Positions 16,511 through 23,927 of a DNA stretch of 32,533 nt are shown here, piece by piece (positions within the stretch are counted from its first letter, which is position 1; each line of letters opens with the position of its first letter). Source of the stretch: Lysobacteraceae bacterium. Its GTDB lineage: Bacteria; Pseudomonadota; Gammaproteobacteria; Xanthomonadales; Rhodanobacteraceae. Made by a program: the position numbers and the translations under genes. The stretch is from positions 1 to 32,533 of the forward strand of contig JAGWNA010000035.1 in NCBI GenBank assembly GCA_028871555.1, read 5' to 3'. The notes beneath the pieces were generated by a model that saw only the letters and a program-made list of their open reading frames with translations, did no database searches and was not told where the DNA came from.

Positions 16511-17200
16511 ATGATAGTGGGCAGAGGGCTGTTGGCACACGCTTTCAAGCCGCATTTCGGCGCGGACGACGGTGTCGTCGTCTTCGCGTCCGGGGTATCC
16601 AATTCGCTGGAAACGCGCGACAGCGAATTCGCGCGCGAGGCGGCGCTGCTGCGCGACGTACTGGCGACCGGGCCGCAGCGGCTGGTGTATTTCGGCAGCT
16701 GCGGCGTGACATCGGCGCATGACGGGCTCACGCCCTACATGCAGCACAAGAAGCGCATGGAATCGATCGCGCTCTCCTCTCCCGGCGGCCTGGTGATCCG
16801 CCTGCCGCAGGTGGTCGGCCCGACCGGCAACCCCCACACCCTGACCAATTTCCTCAGGGACCGGATCGTTGCCGGCGAGCCTTTCACCGTGTGGGCGAAT
16901 GCGCAACGCAACCTGATCGACATCTGCGACATCGTCGACATCGCGAGCGTCCTGATCAGGGAAACCGGACGCGATCCGCGGGTGATCCCGGTCGCGGCCC
17001 GGGAATCCCTGTTCATGCCGCAGATCGTCGCCATTTTCGAGCGCGTGCTCGGCCGGCCCGCCCGTTGCTCGGTCATCGAGGCCGGCTCGCCCATGGACAT
17101 CGACACCACCACGGCCACTGAAGTGGGTTCGCGGTTGGGCATCGATCTCGGCGATGGCTATGCCGAGCGTGTCATCAGAAAATACTATGCCTGCGGATAA
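16511..17200 (+). CDS. Short NAD(P)-dependent epimerase/dehydratase (extended SDR)
   Basis: A 229-residue protein. The glycine motif is compressed at the very N-terminus (MIVGRGLLAHAF); the catalytic YxxxK is seen in TPYMQHKKRME; VIRLPQVVGPTGNPHTLTNF and NLIDICDIVDIASVL are typical of the extended SDR fold. It is shorter than the usual 300-340 residues, as in a subgroup found in O-antigen clusters. It probably converts a nucleotide sugar. No Shine-Dalgarno sequence is seen before ATG 16511, and the upstream frame does not look coding, so the start is moderately certain. Confidence 0.75.
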   Translation: MIVGRGLLAHAFKPHFGADDGVVVFASGVSNSLETRDSEFAREAALLRDVLATGPQRLVYFGSCGVTSAHDGLTPYMQHKKRMESIALSSPGGLVIRLPQVVGPTGNPHTLTNFLRDRIVAGEPFTVWANAQRNLIDICDIVDIASVLIRETGRDPRVIPVAARESLFMPQIVAIFERVLGRPARCSVIEAGSPMDIDTTTATEVGSRLGIDLGDGYAERVIRKYYACG

Positions 17201-17286
17201 CCGCCGGAACCCGGCAGGCGATATGCCGGCATGCTGCCAGCAACCAGACGCCAGACGCCAGACGCCCCCATAAGGATCGAGTCCCC

Positions 17287-18234
17287 ATGGCAAACAGCAC
17301 AACCGATTTTTTCGTGGACGTTTCGGTGATCGTGCCGGTGTACGGCGGCAGTTCGGCGCTGGCCGAGCTGTGCAGCCGCCTGGCCGCCACCCTGCAGGCG
17401 GCCGGACTTGCCTACGAAGTCATCCTGGTCGATGACCGCGGCCAGGCCGAGGCATGGGCCGTGATCTGTTCGCTCAGCCAGCGCGACCCGCGTGTGGTCG
17501 GCCTGCGGCTGGGCCGCAATTTCGGCCAGCACGCGGCCACCATCTGCGGCATCGCCCATGCCCGCGGCCAATGGATCGTGACGATGGACGATGACTTGGA
17601 GCATCCGCCCGAATCCGTCCCCACGCTTCTCGCGGCCGGCGACGACGACCATCCGTTGGTCTATGGCGTATCCGAAAAGCGAACCCATGCAGCCTATCGC
17701 AATCTGAGCTCGGAACTGATGCGCCGCATGCTCAAGCGTGCGTTTCCCGACCTCAACGAGGACTACTGCTCGTTCCGCGCCATCCATGCCCCGCTGGCCA
17801 AACAGCTCGACCGTTTCGGTTTCAACCGCCCCTACATCGACGGCATGTTGTCCTGGCTGACCTCTTCGACACGCAGCGTCAGCGTGCCACACGGACAACG
17901 GCAACATGGCGAAAGCACCTACACCATGCGCAAGCTGCTCTCGCATGCGGCCAACATCTTCGTCACCTTCTCCTACCTGCCGCTGCGCATAGCCACATTC
18001 GGCGGTGCCACGCTGGCCAGCCTGAGTTTTCTCTATCTGCTCTATGTGATCTATGGCAGGCTGAGCGGCAGCATCACCAATCCGGGTTACGCTTCGCTCA
18101 TGTCTGTGGTGCTGTTCGCCTGCGGCATCCAGCTGCTGATACTCGGCGTGGTCGGTGAATACGTCGGCCGGCTGATGGGCGCGACGTTCCGGCGCCCGGT
18201 ATACGTGGTTGACAATGAAGTCGGGACTTCATGA
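17287..18234 (+). CDS. Family 2 glycosyltransferase (GtrB/ArnC-like, membrane-anchored)
   Basis: A 315-residue protein with VSVIVPVYGG, VILVDDRGQ, the metal site TMDDDLEHPPES, HGQRQHGESTYTMRKL, and two transmembrane helices at about residues 235-300. This is the build of undecaprenyl-phosphate sugar transferases that feed GtrC/ArnT-type enzymes. AAGGA lies about ten bases before the ATG. The stop overlaps an ATG (ATGA) of a frame that ends after 21 codons, so a downstream partner gene seems lost. GtrA and a GT-C-like protein, the natural partners, are encoded on the other strand at 20202-22715. Confidence 0.87.
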   Translation: MANSTTDFFVDVSVIVPVYGGSSALAELCSRLAATLQAAGLAYEVILVDDRGQAEAWAVICSLSQRDPRVVGLRLGRNFGQHAATICGIAHARGQWIVTMDDDLEHPPESVPTLLAAGDDDHPLVYGVSEKRTHAAYRNLSSELMRRMLKRAFPDLNEDYCSFRAIHAPLAKQLDRFGFNRPYIDGMLSWLTSSTRSVSVPHGQRQHGESTYTMRKLLSHAANIFVTFSYLPLRIATFGGATLASLSFLYLLYVIYGRLSGSITNPGYASLMSVVLFACGIQLLILGVVGEYVGRLMGATFRRPVYVVDNEVGTS

Positions 18235-18296
18235 GCGATACGCAGATCAACCGTCGCGCCTATCGCACTTTCAATCATCGACGATCGCGCCCGTGA
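18231..18296 (+). pseudogene. Truncated start of a gene coupled to the GT2
   Basis: ATG 18231 overlaps the GT2 stop as ATGA, the usual sign of a real following gene, but the frame (MSDTQINRRAYRTFNHRRSR) ends after 21 codons. A neighbouring frame continues LSIIDDRARDILYQ before its own stop. I read this as the 5' stub of a lost gene. Confidence 0.4.
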
Positions 18297-18586
18297 CATT
18301 CTCTACCAGTGAACACTGGTGCGCCCCCTTCGACAGCCATGCAACTGGCATGGCCCGTCGTACATTATGTTCAGCGACAATGGCCCGAGCTTCGTTCCGA
18401 CCATCGCGGCCCAGTGGATACTCGGCTGCAACCAGGCCCCGCTTGCAGCGTCGTCGGCCATCTGCCGCCGATGATCTTCAGGCAGCGAAGTCTCGACTTC
18501 CAAAAATAGTGCCGGGTGAGGGGGATTGACCGAGTCGCCTGGTGAACATTCGTCCTGCGGAACACGCGGACACCCCGCCCCGGCGC
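18235..18586. other. Convergent junction with remnants
   Basis: This 352-base stretch lies between convergent gene sets. It holds the stub at 18231-18296, a near-perfect palindrome ACCAGTG-AA-CACTGGT at 18305-18320, and a possible transposase fragment at 18361-18474. I see no intrinsic terminator with a U-tract for either strand and no intact gene. Confidence 0.5.
18361..18474 (+). pseudogene. Possible remnant of an IS3-type integrase-core transposase
   Basis: The frame from 18361 reads YIMFSDNGPSFVPTIAAQWI. The SDNGPxFV pattern with a following alpha-helical AxxWI resembles the second catalytic Asp region (SDNGPEF) of IS3-family OrfB transposases. Nothing else of the protein is recognisable, and the frame stops at 18474. 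A chance match is possible. Confidence 0.33.
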
Positions 18587-19297
18587 TTATATCCGGATCC
18601 TTGCAATGTAACCGAAGGAGAGCAGCGGAAAGCACCGCTCGACCCCGCGGATACACGCCTGGACCAGCTTCACGAACATCCTCTTGGCGCCGGTGGAGGC
18701 CAGAATCATCTCGGTGGCATAGAAACGGTATGGGATGATTTCCCAAGATTCGAACCCCGCGCGCTGACACTGGGTATTCAGAGTCTTGTAGGTGAGATTG
18801 TGCAGGTGGTCGGGGTGCTGCACCTCACGTCCGATGATGCCCATCAGGGTATTGGCAAAGCACACGCCGTTGGGCGTGGAGATGATCAGCTCGCGGCCAC
18901 CGAGTTTCTGCTTCACTTCGCGGAAGAAGGCCATCGGGCTCTCGATATGCTCGATGAATTCGCCGGCGACAATCACTTGAATCTGCCCGGCCGGGATGCC
19001 ATCCAAGTCCAGCTTGGCCGCGTCCCGACGAAGGATTCTGCCGTTGGCACCGGTGACCACGCCCTCGGGAGGAATCTTGTCGGAGATGTCTATCCCGAAG
19101 ACCTCGTTGGCCGTCTGCAAGATGCGGCCATGCAACCAGTGTTCGGTCCCACGCTTTTCCAGCGCGGTCTCGTCGAAGCAGCCGATGTCCAACACTCCTT
19201 TGCCGGTACAGGCTGCCGAAATGTAGCCCAACCGGTCGACCGGCCTGTCGACTTTAAGCTTCTCAAGTGATTCGTAAGTCAAACGCTGATGAGCCAC
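18587..19297 (-). CDS. Class I SAM-dependent methyltransferase
   Basis: A 236-residue protein with VLDIGCFDETALEKRG at about residues 35-50, a FGIDISDKIPPEG acidic loop, VIVAGEFIEHIESPMAFFRE and ELIISTPNGVCFANT. I chose the GTG at 19297 (MAHQRLTYESLEKL) because a strong GGGAGGG sits at 19301-19307; a longer frame back to a TTG at 19396 would overlap the upstream GT2 gene and has no ribosome site. It is the last gene of the leftward gtrC-like/gtrA/GT2 set and probably methylates a glycan. It faces the rightward cluster across a remnant-filled gap. Confidence 0.83.
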   Translation of the reverse strand: MAHQRLTYESLEKLKVDRPVDRLGYISAACTGKGVLDIGCFDETALEKRGTEHWLHGRILQTANEVFGIDISDKIPPEGVVTGANGRILRRDAAKLDLDGIPAGQIQVIVAGEFIEHIESPMAFFREVKQKLGGRELIISTPNGVCFANTLMGIIGREVQHPDHLHNLTYKTLNTQCQRAGFESWEIIPYRFYATEMILASTGAKRMFVKLVQACIRGVERCFPLLSFGYIARIRI

Positions 19298-19374
19298 ACA
19301 CCCTCCCGGGTTCCATGAGTTTGAATCTCGGCTGCCGCGTGCCCATGCGTCGTACAGGCCAGTAGTGACGGGTA

Positions 19375-20205
19375 TCACATACGGTGATGCAGCCAATGAT
19401 ATGCGGCCCGCCGCTTCGTAGCCATCAGCACAGCACGCCCGTTGCCCAACATCACGTCAGCGGCCGACAGCAGGCTCGGATCGTGCCCGCGCAGTTCCTT
19501 GTGAAAGGCTATGGCCTGGGAGGCTTGCTGCTTCGTCAAGCGTACGCTCCACTGGCCCGCGTTGATCCGGAAGCTGGCGAGCGGCTCGCGCAACGCCACC
19601 ATGTCACCGTGCAACATAATCCGGGTATAGCTGGCTTGGTCGATCAGGTACGGATAGGTATTGTCCCAGCCTCCTTCGCGCATCAGCAGTTCGCGCCGCA
19701 ACATGACGCAACCGGGCTCGCCAAAGATGTTGGCGCCGGCACGTACCGCCGTCCGAACCGCCACCCTTCCCGGCACCAGGCCATCCAGCCCGGCCAGTCC
19801 ACGTGCAGCGATCACCGTCCGCCCATGAGCGTCGATCAAATCGCGCTTGCAGGCCAGCAGCACGGCGGTGGGGTGCGCATCCAGCGCCGCCACTTGCTTG
19901 CGCAGGGCGTCCGGCGCAATCAAATCGTCTCCACAGACCAGCTTGAGAAACTCGCCGCGCGCCTCGAAACTCACCCGGTTCCAGTTCGCCAGCGCACCGC
20001 CCCCCGCTGGCGTGGGCGGCAACACGCGCACTTTGGGATGGCTCGCATAGCGCTCCAGTATCTGCGACGTGGCATCGTCGGAAGAGTGGTCCGCAACAAC
20101 CAACTCGTAATCGCCGTAGTCCTGCGCGAGAATCGAATCCAGCGTCAGCGCCAGATAGTCGGCATTGCGGAATGCCGGTACCACCACCGAGACACGTGAA
20201 CTCAT
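19375..20205 (-). CDS. Family 2 glycosyltransferase
   Basis: A 276-residue cytoplasmic GT-A enzyme: VSVVVPAFRNADYLALTLDS, LVVADHSSDDAT, the LVCGDDLIAPDAL metal site near residue 92 and GGWDNTYPYLIDQASYTRIM with the acidic/aromatic acceptor region. AAGGAG lies six bases before the ATG. The start overlaps the gtrA stop as ATGA, so the two are translated together. No transmembrane helices. Sugar specificity is unknown. Confidence 0.88.
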   Translation of the reverse strand: MSSRVSVVVPAFRNADYLALTLDSILAQDYGDYELVVADHSSDDATSQILERYASHPKVRVLPPTPAGGGALANWNRVSFEARGEFLKLVCGDDLIAPDALRKQVAALDAHPTAVLLACKRDLIDAHGRTVIAARGLAGLDGLVPGRVAVRTAVRAGANIFGEPGCVMLRRELLMREGGWDNTYPYLIDQASYTRIMLHGDMVALREPLASFRINAGQWSVRLTKQQASQAIAFHKELRGHDPSLLSAADVMLGNGRAVLMATKRRAAYHWLHHRM

Positions 20206-20657
20206 TTCGGCTCCTTATCGAAGTGGGCCGGCTTGCGCCGGAACGAAAAGTGCTTGTGTCCCAGGTAGTTGAACAAGACCACCACACTTGTAATCCCGAT
20301 CTGCACCGGAATCGGCGGCAAGGCCAGCACATCGGCCAGCAATGCCATCGCGCTTACATTGATCAGGAGAGTAATGGTGTTGACGCTGGCGAAACGTGCT
20401 AGATCCAGCCAAAAGTGGCCCACGACCCGAAACACTAGACGACGGTAGACCACGAAGGTCGCCATCAGTGCTGCTGCCCAGGCAATGATCACGCTGACCG
20501 AGGATGGCACCTTGGGGAAAAACAACACCAGCAACACGAACAGCGCGGTGCTAAAAGCAGTGCTGGCACCACCAACCAGCACGAACAACACGCGCTGATC
20601 CTTTATGAATCGCTGCAGCGGTCCTCTGCCCGTCCACAGTCTGTCGCCAGCGTTCAT
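20202..20657 (-). CDS. GtrA-family membrane protein (putative polyprenyl-phosphate sugar flippase)
   Basis: A 151-residue protein with four hydrophobic helices: VLFVLVGGASTAFSTALFVL, VSVIIAWAAALMATFVVY, SVNTITLLINVSAMALL and IGITSVVVLFNYLGHKHFSF. The last motif (NYLGHKHFSF) is diagnostic for GtrA, thought to flip undecaprenyl-phosphate-linked sugars. The start could be ATG 20657 (which overlaps the stop of an upstream remnant as ATGA) or ATG 20663 (six bases after GGA). It should act with the GT2 enzymes at 12683 or 17287 and with the GT-C-like protein at 20916. Confidence 0.88.
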   Translation of the reverse strand: MNAGDRLWTGRGPLQRFIKDQRVLFVLVGGASTAFSTALFVLLVLFFPKVPSSVSVIIAWAAALMATFVVYRRLVFRVVGHFWLDLARFASVNTITLLINVSAMALLADVLALPPIPVQIGITSVVVLFNYLGHKHFSFRRKPAHFDKEPK

Positions 20658-20896
20658 GCCCATTGAATTCCGGGACGCTGGGGTCCGACAAGGCGATTCA
20701 CAAGCCTGCCGAACACATCGGCAGCATCGGATCGATGCAACATTTCATTCCGCTCGCAGTCGCGGGGATTTGCACAGAAAGTGGCCAGTGCCGCTCCATT
20801 TGGAGCGACCACGAGCAAGGAATTGCTGGACGAGTTCTGATTAATGCTCACTCGGATCGCCGTATCGATAAAACGGTCAAGTGCATCCGCACCGGG
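20654..20896 (-). pseudogene. 3' remnant of an unknown gene coupled to gtrA
   Basis: The frame is open from 20896 to its stop at 20654 and reads like protein: GADALDRFIDTAIRVSINQN, then SLLVVAPNGAALATFCANPR and RSDAADVFGRLVNRLVGPQR. A GTG at 20851 is the only likely start. Its stop overlaps the gtrA ATG as ATGA, which is how a true preceding gene would end. I do not recognise the family. The most likely reading is the tail of a gene whose 5' part was replaced by the neighbouring low-GC gene. Confidence 0.4.
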
Positions 20897-20915
20897 TCAA
20901 GTCGCTAGGCATGGG

Positions 20916-22715
20916 CTAATTGAGTCCGCCGCGACCACACACAAATGTTTTGCTTGTCCACAATACCCCCAGCTCGCGTCCATCACGCACCCCACCCGAA
21001 ACGCTGGATGGCACGGTTGTTCTCGACACCGATATATCCATTTTTCTCTGGGAATCTGAAGGTGGAATACGCAACTTTCCGACCTTTCCAGGCAATAAAT
21101 TGATACTCTTAATGAACTCGGTACCGGAAATTTCGAGGGTTCTCTCGGAAAAGCCCGGAGGCAAATAGACAGTAGCCACGAAATCGCACCGGCATGCGGG
21201 AATCTGCATCACCGCTCTTCGCCCCATCCAGACGCCCTGCGACTCTCGTGCGTACCAGCCACCTAAATAATGGACGTCTGCCAATTCACATTCGTCTACA
21301 GGATGATTTGAATATAAAGCAAGATGATGCTCCAGAAGCATGCCATCTCCCTTGCGCGCGTTTTCAAGTGGCGACTGCAACAAACTGGCTGCCTGTTGAT
21401 TCGGCACCCCTTGCAGCAAAGCCTGATTCATTGATTTGAATGCCGAGGCTCGGTAAGGCGCAGCCAACCATTCTCTTCTGTACGTAAGGCCCTGTCCTAC
21501 AATAACGACCATGCACAGCGCAAAAAAAAGCGCCATGGAGACATGCGGCTGGCCTGTCGGCGATCGTTCCAGGCTGTCGTACCACAACCACACCAATCCG
21601 ACATAAAAAAACATTATGTCCATGTAGTAACGCGACGCCATGACCTCCGCGGCCCCTCCGCCTCCTCTTGCTACGCTGACAGACAATGCAGTAAAAAATC
21701 CATATGCAAGCAAATAGATCGGCAGCAGTGATCCGGAGTACAGCTCATGCCTGATGCGCACAAACAGCAACACAGCTGCCGCTGCAAGAGCCCCACCACT
21801 TACATAGGGCAGCGCGTGAAGCAGGGCCGGGTACCTGCCTATTGTCTCTACGCCAATCAGGCCCGAGCCTAACGCATAAAGCAATAGTCCAGGGACATGC
21901 GGCAATGTCGAAAATTTTTGGTGCGCCGCCGTTGCGCCTCCCGTGCCAACGCTCGCCATCAGATACACCATCTGGGCCAGCAACAATGCAATTGTTGGCA
22001 CAGACTTCAGGAGAGGAGTACGCACATCATGATTTTTTACGGGGTCGACCGCCGCAATTAAGCCGACTACGAGCACAGCAGCGACAAAAGAATACGACCA
22101 GCCCATTCCGAGCATGAGTACGATCACTGGTCCAACCAGCGCAAGCCCCAGACCAACGATCCAGGCACGCCCCGCTTTGGTCGGCATCGTCAAATAATAC
22201 GCATGTACGGAAAAATATGCCACGAATGACAGATTTTTAATCCATAGCGACAAGCCAAGATCAAGAGTAAATAACTCAAAATTGGCCCAGCTGAAGCAAA
22301 TCAACACGATCAGCGCCGAAACGCCAGTACGTACCGCCAGCAGTGTGGCTGGAAAATCCTTATCATATTTGCGTATTCTGGAATTCAGGTTGAGAAGAAT
22401 AATTATGGCTATCAGCGCTACAACAATGCCCGTCAATCTGTTTGCCAGCAAAACGTCATACGAGAAGTATTTGATGTTGAGTAACATCATGAATTGGTTT
22501 ATAAATCCTTGATGCTCGGCACCCAGCCCCCACAACTTCAAGAAGGACAACTGTCCATGACGCCATTGCTCCAACTGATATACGAGTCTGAGCGAATCCA
22601 TAAATACCGCATCAGGATGGACGCGCGTCACATATATTTGATGCAGCCACACGAAAAATGCGACCACCGAAAACGGGATCGAGTACCTGATGAAATTTCT
22701 TTTTTTGATATTCAT
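20916..22715 (-). CDS. Polytopic GT-C-like membrane glycosyltransferase (putative GtrC-type)
   Basis: A 599-residue protein from ATG 22715 (MNIKKRNFIRYSIPFSVVAF); ATG 22745 is the alternative and neither has a clear Shine-Dalgarno sequence. Around ten to eleven hydrophobic segments cover residues 10-420, with an acidic RVHPDAVFMDSLRLVYQLEQ loop after the first helix, as expected in GT-C enzymes. The C-terminal soluble part has GWYARESQGVWMGRRA and DGRELGVLWTSKTF, parallel to the GT39-like protein's GFNDSEGSNGRW and DQRPLGILGKEIGF. The gene has clearly lower GC than its neighbours (29 of 60 bases in 22321-22380), so recent transfer is likely. A role in decorating O-antigen is inference. Confidence 0.8.
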   Translation of the reverse strand: MNIKKRNFIRYSIPFSVVAFFVWLHQIYVTRVHPDAVFMDSLRLVYQLEQWRHGQLSFLKLWGLGAEHQGFINQFMMLLNIKYFSYDVLLANRLTGIVVALIAIIILLNLNSRIRKYDKDFPATLLAVRTGVSALIVLICFSWANFELFTLDLGLSLWIKNLSFVAYFSVHAYYLTMPTKAGRAWIVGLGLALVGPVIVLMLGMGWSYSFVAAVLVVGLIAAVDPVKNHDVRTPLLKSVPTIALLLAQMVYLMASVGTGGATAAHQKFSTLPHVPGLLLYALGSGLIGVETIGRYPALLHALPYVSGGALAAAAVLLFVRIRHELYSGSLLPIYLLAYGFFTALSVSVARGGGGAAEVMASRYYMDIMFFYVGLVWLWYDSLERSPTGQPHVSMALFFALCMVVIVGQGLTYRREWLAAPYRASAFKSMNQALLQGVPNQQAASLLQSPLENARKGDGMLLEHHLALYSNHPVDECELADVHYLGGWYARESQGVWMGRRAVMQIPACRCDFVATVYLPPGFSERTLEISGTEFIKSINLLPGKVGKLRIPPSDSQRKMDISVSRTTVPSSVSGGVRDGRELGVLWTSKTFVCGRGGLN

Positions 22716-23156
22716 CTGAATTTGCGATGGTCCATCAACGATCATTTATGCCACTTGGCGACATGGCCTGTCCCGCGAATTTTTCACCTGCAGATGCAGT
22801 TTAACACACGACGCTTGAAGGCAAATGCCACTATCCGCCGCCATTACCACCAAGCATTCCCATCGACGCGGCTTGAACTTTCGGCGCTGAAAAATGCTTC
22901 ACATGATAACGCCCCAACACGTCTTGCAATGGGATGACGGACCTCACGTCCTGCCCGAACCATTGCCTTATCGACTCGAATGCCGTTGTCATGAGATCTC
23001 GCTCTGGGTGATCGTGCGGTTTTGATTCGGAAAGACCGCCACAACGTCCGTCTGGCTGATGCCCGTCTCGACATCGCGCGGATGGCCATTGCGGCACGGC
23101 GGCGCCGGCCCGGTTCGCCTCGCGCGCGACGGCGCACCTGCATCGCGTACGGCCGC
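22716..23156. other. Gap upstream of the GT-C-like gene
   Basis: About 440 bases without an intact gene. On the minus strand it holds a 53-codon stub (22831-22992). A weak promoter candidate for the GT-C-like gene, TTGCCT (22819-22824) and TAAACT (22798-22803), is only 15 bases apart, so I do not call it. Bases 22993-23156 show nothing I can name. Confidence 0.4.
22831..22992 (-). pseudogene. Truncated 5' end of an unknown gene
   Basis: ATG 22992 opens a 53-residue frame, MTTAFESIRQWFGQDVRSVI followed by PLQDVLGRYHVKHFSAPKVQ, that looks like normal soluble protein and ends in a Gly-rich tail (GMLGGNGGG). It lies between the sulfotransferase operon and the low-GC GT-C-like gene. I recognise no family. 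It is probably the start of a gene lost when the low-GC segment came in; a genuine small protein cannot be excluded. Confidence 0.35.
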
Positions 23157-23927
23157 TCACTCGAACGCGATGCCATGCCCGCGCCGCAGGCGCCGCCGTT
23201 CGCCGCGCAGCAGCCAGCGGGCCACGGCCATGACCGGGCTGCCGCGCGACGGCGGCGTGTAGTCGCCCTCGAACATCTCGGTACGCTCCGGCAGCCGCAC
23301 CGGCCCGGCCAGCTCCAGATGCGCGTAGACGCGTGTCATCACCGCGTGCGGCTGCTGCCGGAACGCGTCGCTGCGCAGCACCAGCACCTGCCCGCGCGGA
23401 AAGTGGCGGTACAGCGCATCGAGCTGGCGGGCGTAGTCGCCGCGCAGCCGGTAGGCGTGGTGGCGCAGCGGCGAGCCTGCCGAGAAATCGTCGCGATGGC
23501 CGCGCAGGCGCCAGCGCTCCAGCAGCAGCGCCGGCAGCAGCGGCCAGCGCTCGTCGCCGCGCGCGCGTTCCATGTGGTACTGCGAGATCGCCCGTTCGAC
23601 CGGATCGCGCAGCAGCAGCAGCCAGCGCATCTGCGGGTTGTAGCGGGCGATGCGCTGCACGAAGCGTTCGTGCAGGCAGTAGATCGGCGTGGCGTCGCCA
23701 GTCAGGCGGCCGTCGCCGGTGGCGTCGAAATGCGCCGCATAGCGCCGGTCGATCTCGGCGCCGGTCCAGCCCTCGTCGAAATCCGGCGCGTCGAACACGT
23801 GCGCTTCCTTGCGCACGGGCAGCAGCACGCGGGGATGCTGCGCAAGGCAATGCGCCATCGCGGTGGTGCCGCCCTTCTGCACGCCGCCGATCAAAAACCG
23901 CACGCGTGGCGTCGCCGGCTCAGTCAT
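23157..23927 (-). CDS. PAPS-dependent sulfotransferase
   Basis: A 256-residue member of the sulfotransferase family (PF00685-like). The 5'-phosphosulfate loop is FLIGGVQKGGTTAMAHCLAQ (about residues 11-30), and the 3'-phosphate site is LLLLRDPVERAISQYHMERA (about 103-122). FDEGW and GDATPIYCLHE fit the same fold. It would transfer sulfate from PAPS to a hydroxyl group, here most likely on a glycan. It is the last gene of the operon wzt - glycosyltransferase - sulfotransferase - sulfotransferase and overlaps the previous gene by eight bases. Confidence 0.88.
   Translation of the reverse strand: MTEPATPRVRFLIGGVQKGGTTAMAHCLAQHPRVLLPVRKEAHVFDAPDFDEGWTGAEIDRRYAAHFDATGDGRLTGDATPIYCLHERFVQRIARYNPQMRWLLLLRDPVERAISQYHMERARGDERWPLLPALLLERWRLRGHRDDFSAGSPLRHHAYRLRGDYARQLDALYRHFPRGQVLVLRSDAFRQQPHAVMTRVYAHLELAGPVRLPERTEMFEGDYTPPSRGSPVMAVARWLLRGERRRLRRGHGIAFE

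Noticed and set aside
17246..17266. Three copies of the 7-mer AGACGCC in tandem, considered as a CRISPR-like or iteron signal
   Set aside because: Too short, only three units and no spacers; a simple sequence repeat in the leader of the GT2 gene.
19298..19396. TTG start at 19396 for the methyltransferase
   Set aside because: It would overlap the GT2 gene without a ribosome site; GTG 19297 has GGGAGGG at ideal distance.
22798..22824. Promoter TTGCCT / TAAACT before the GT-C-like gene
   Set aside because: Spacing of 15 bases is too short to call it with confidence.
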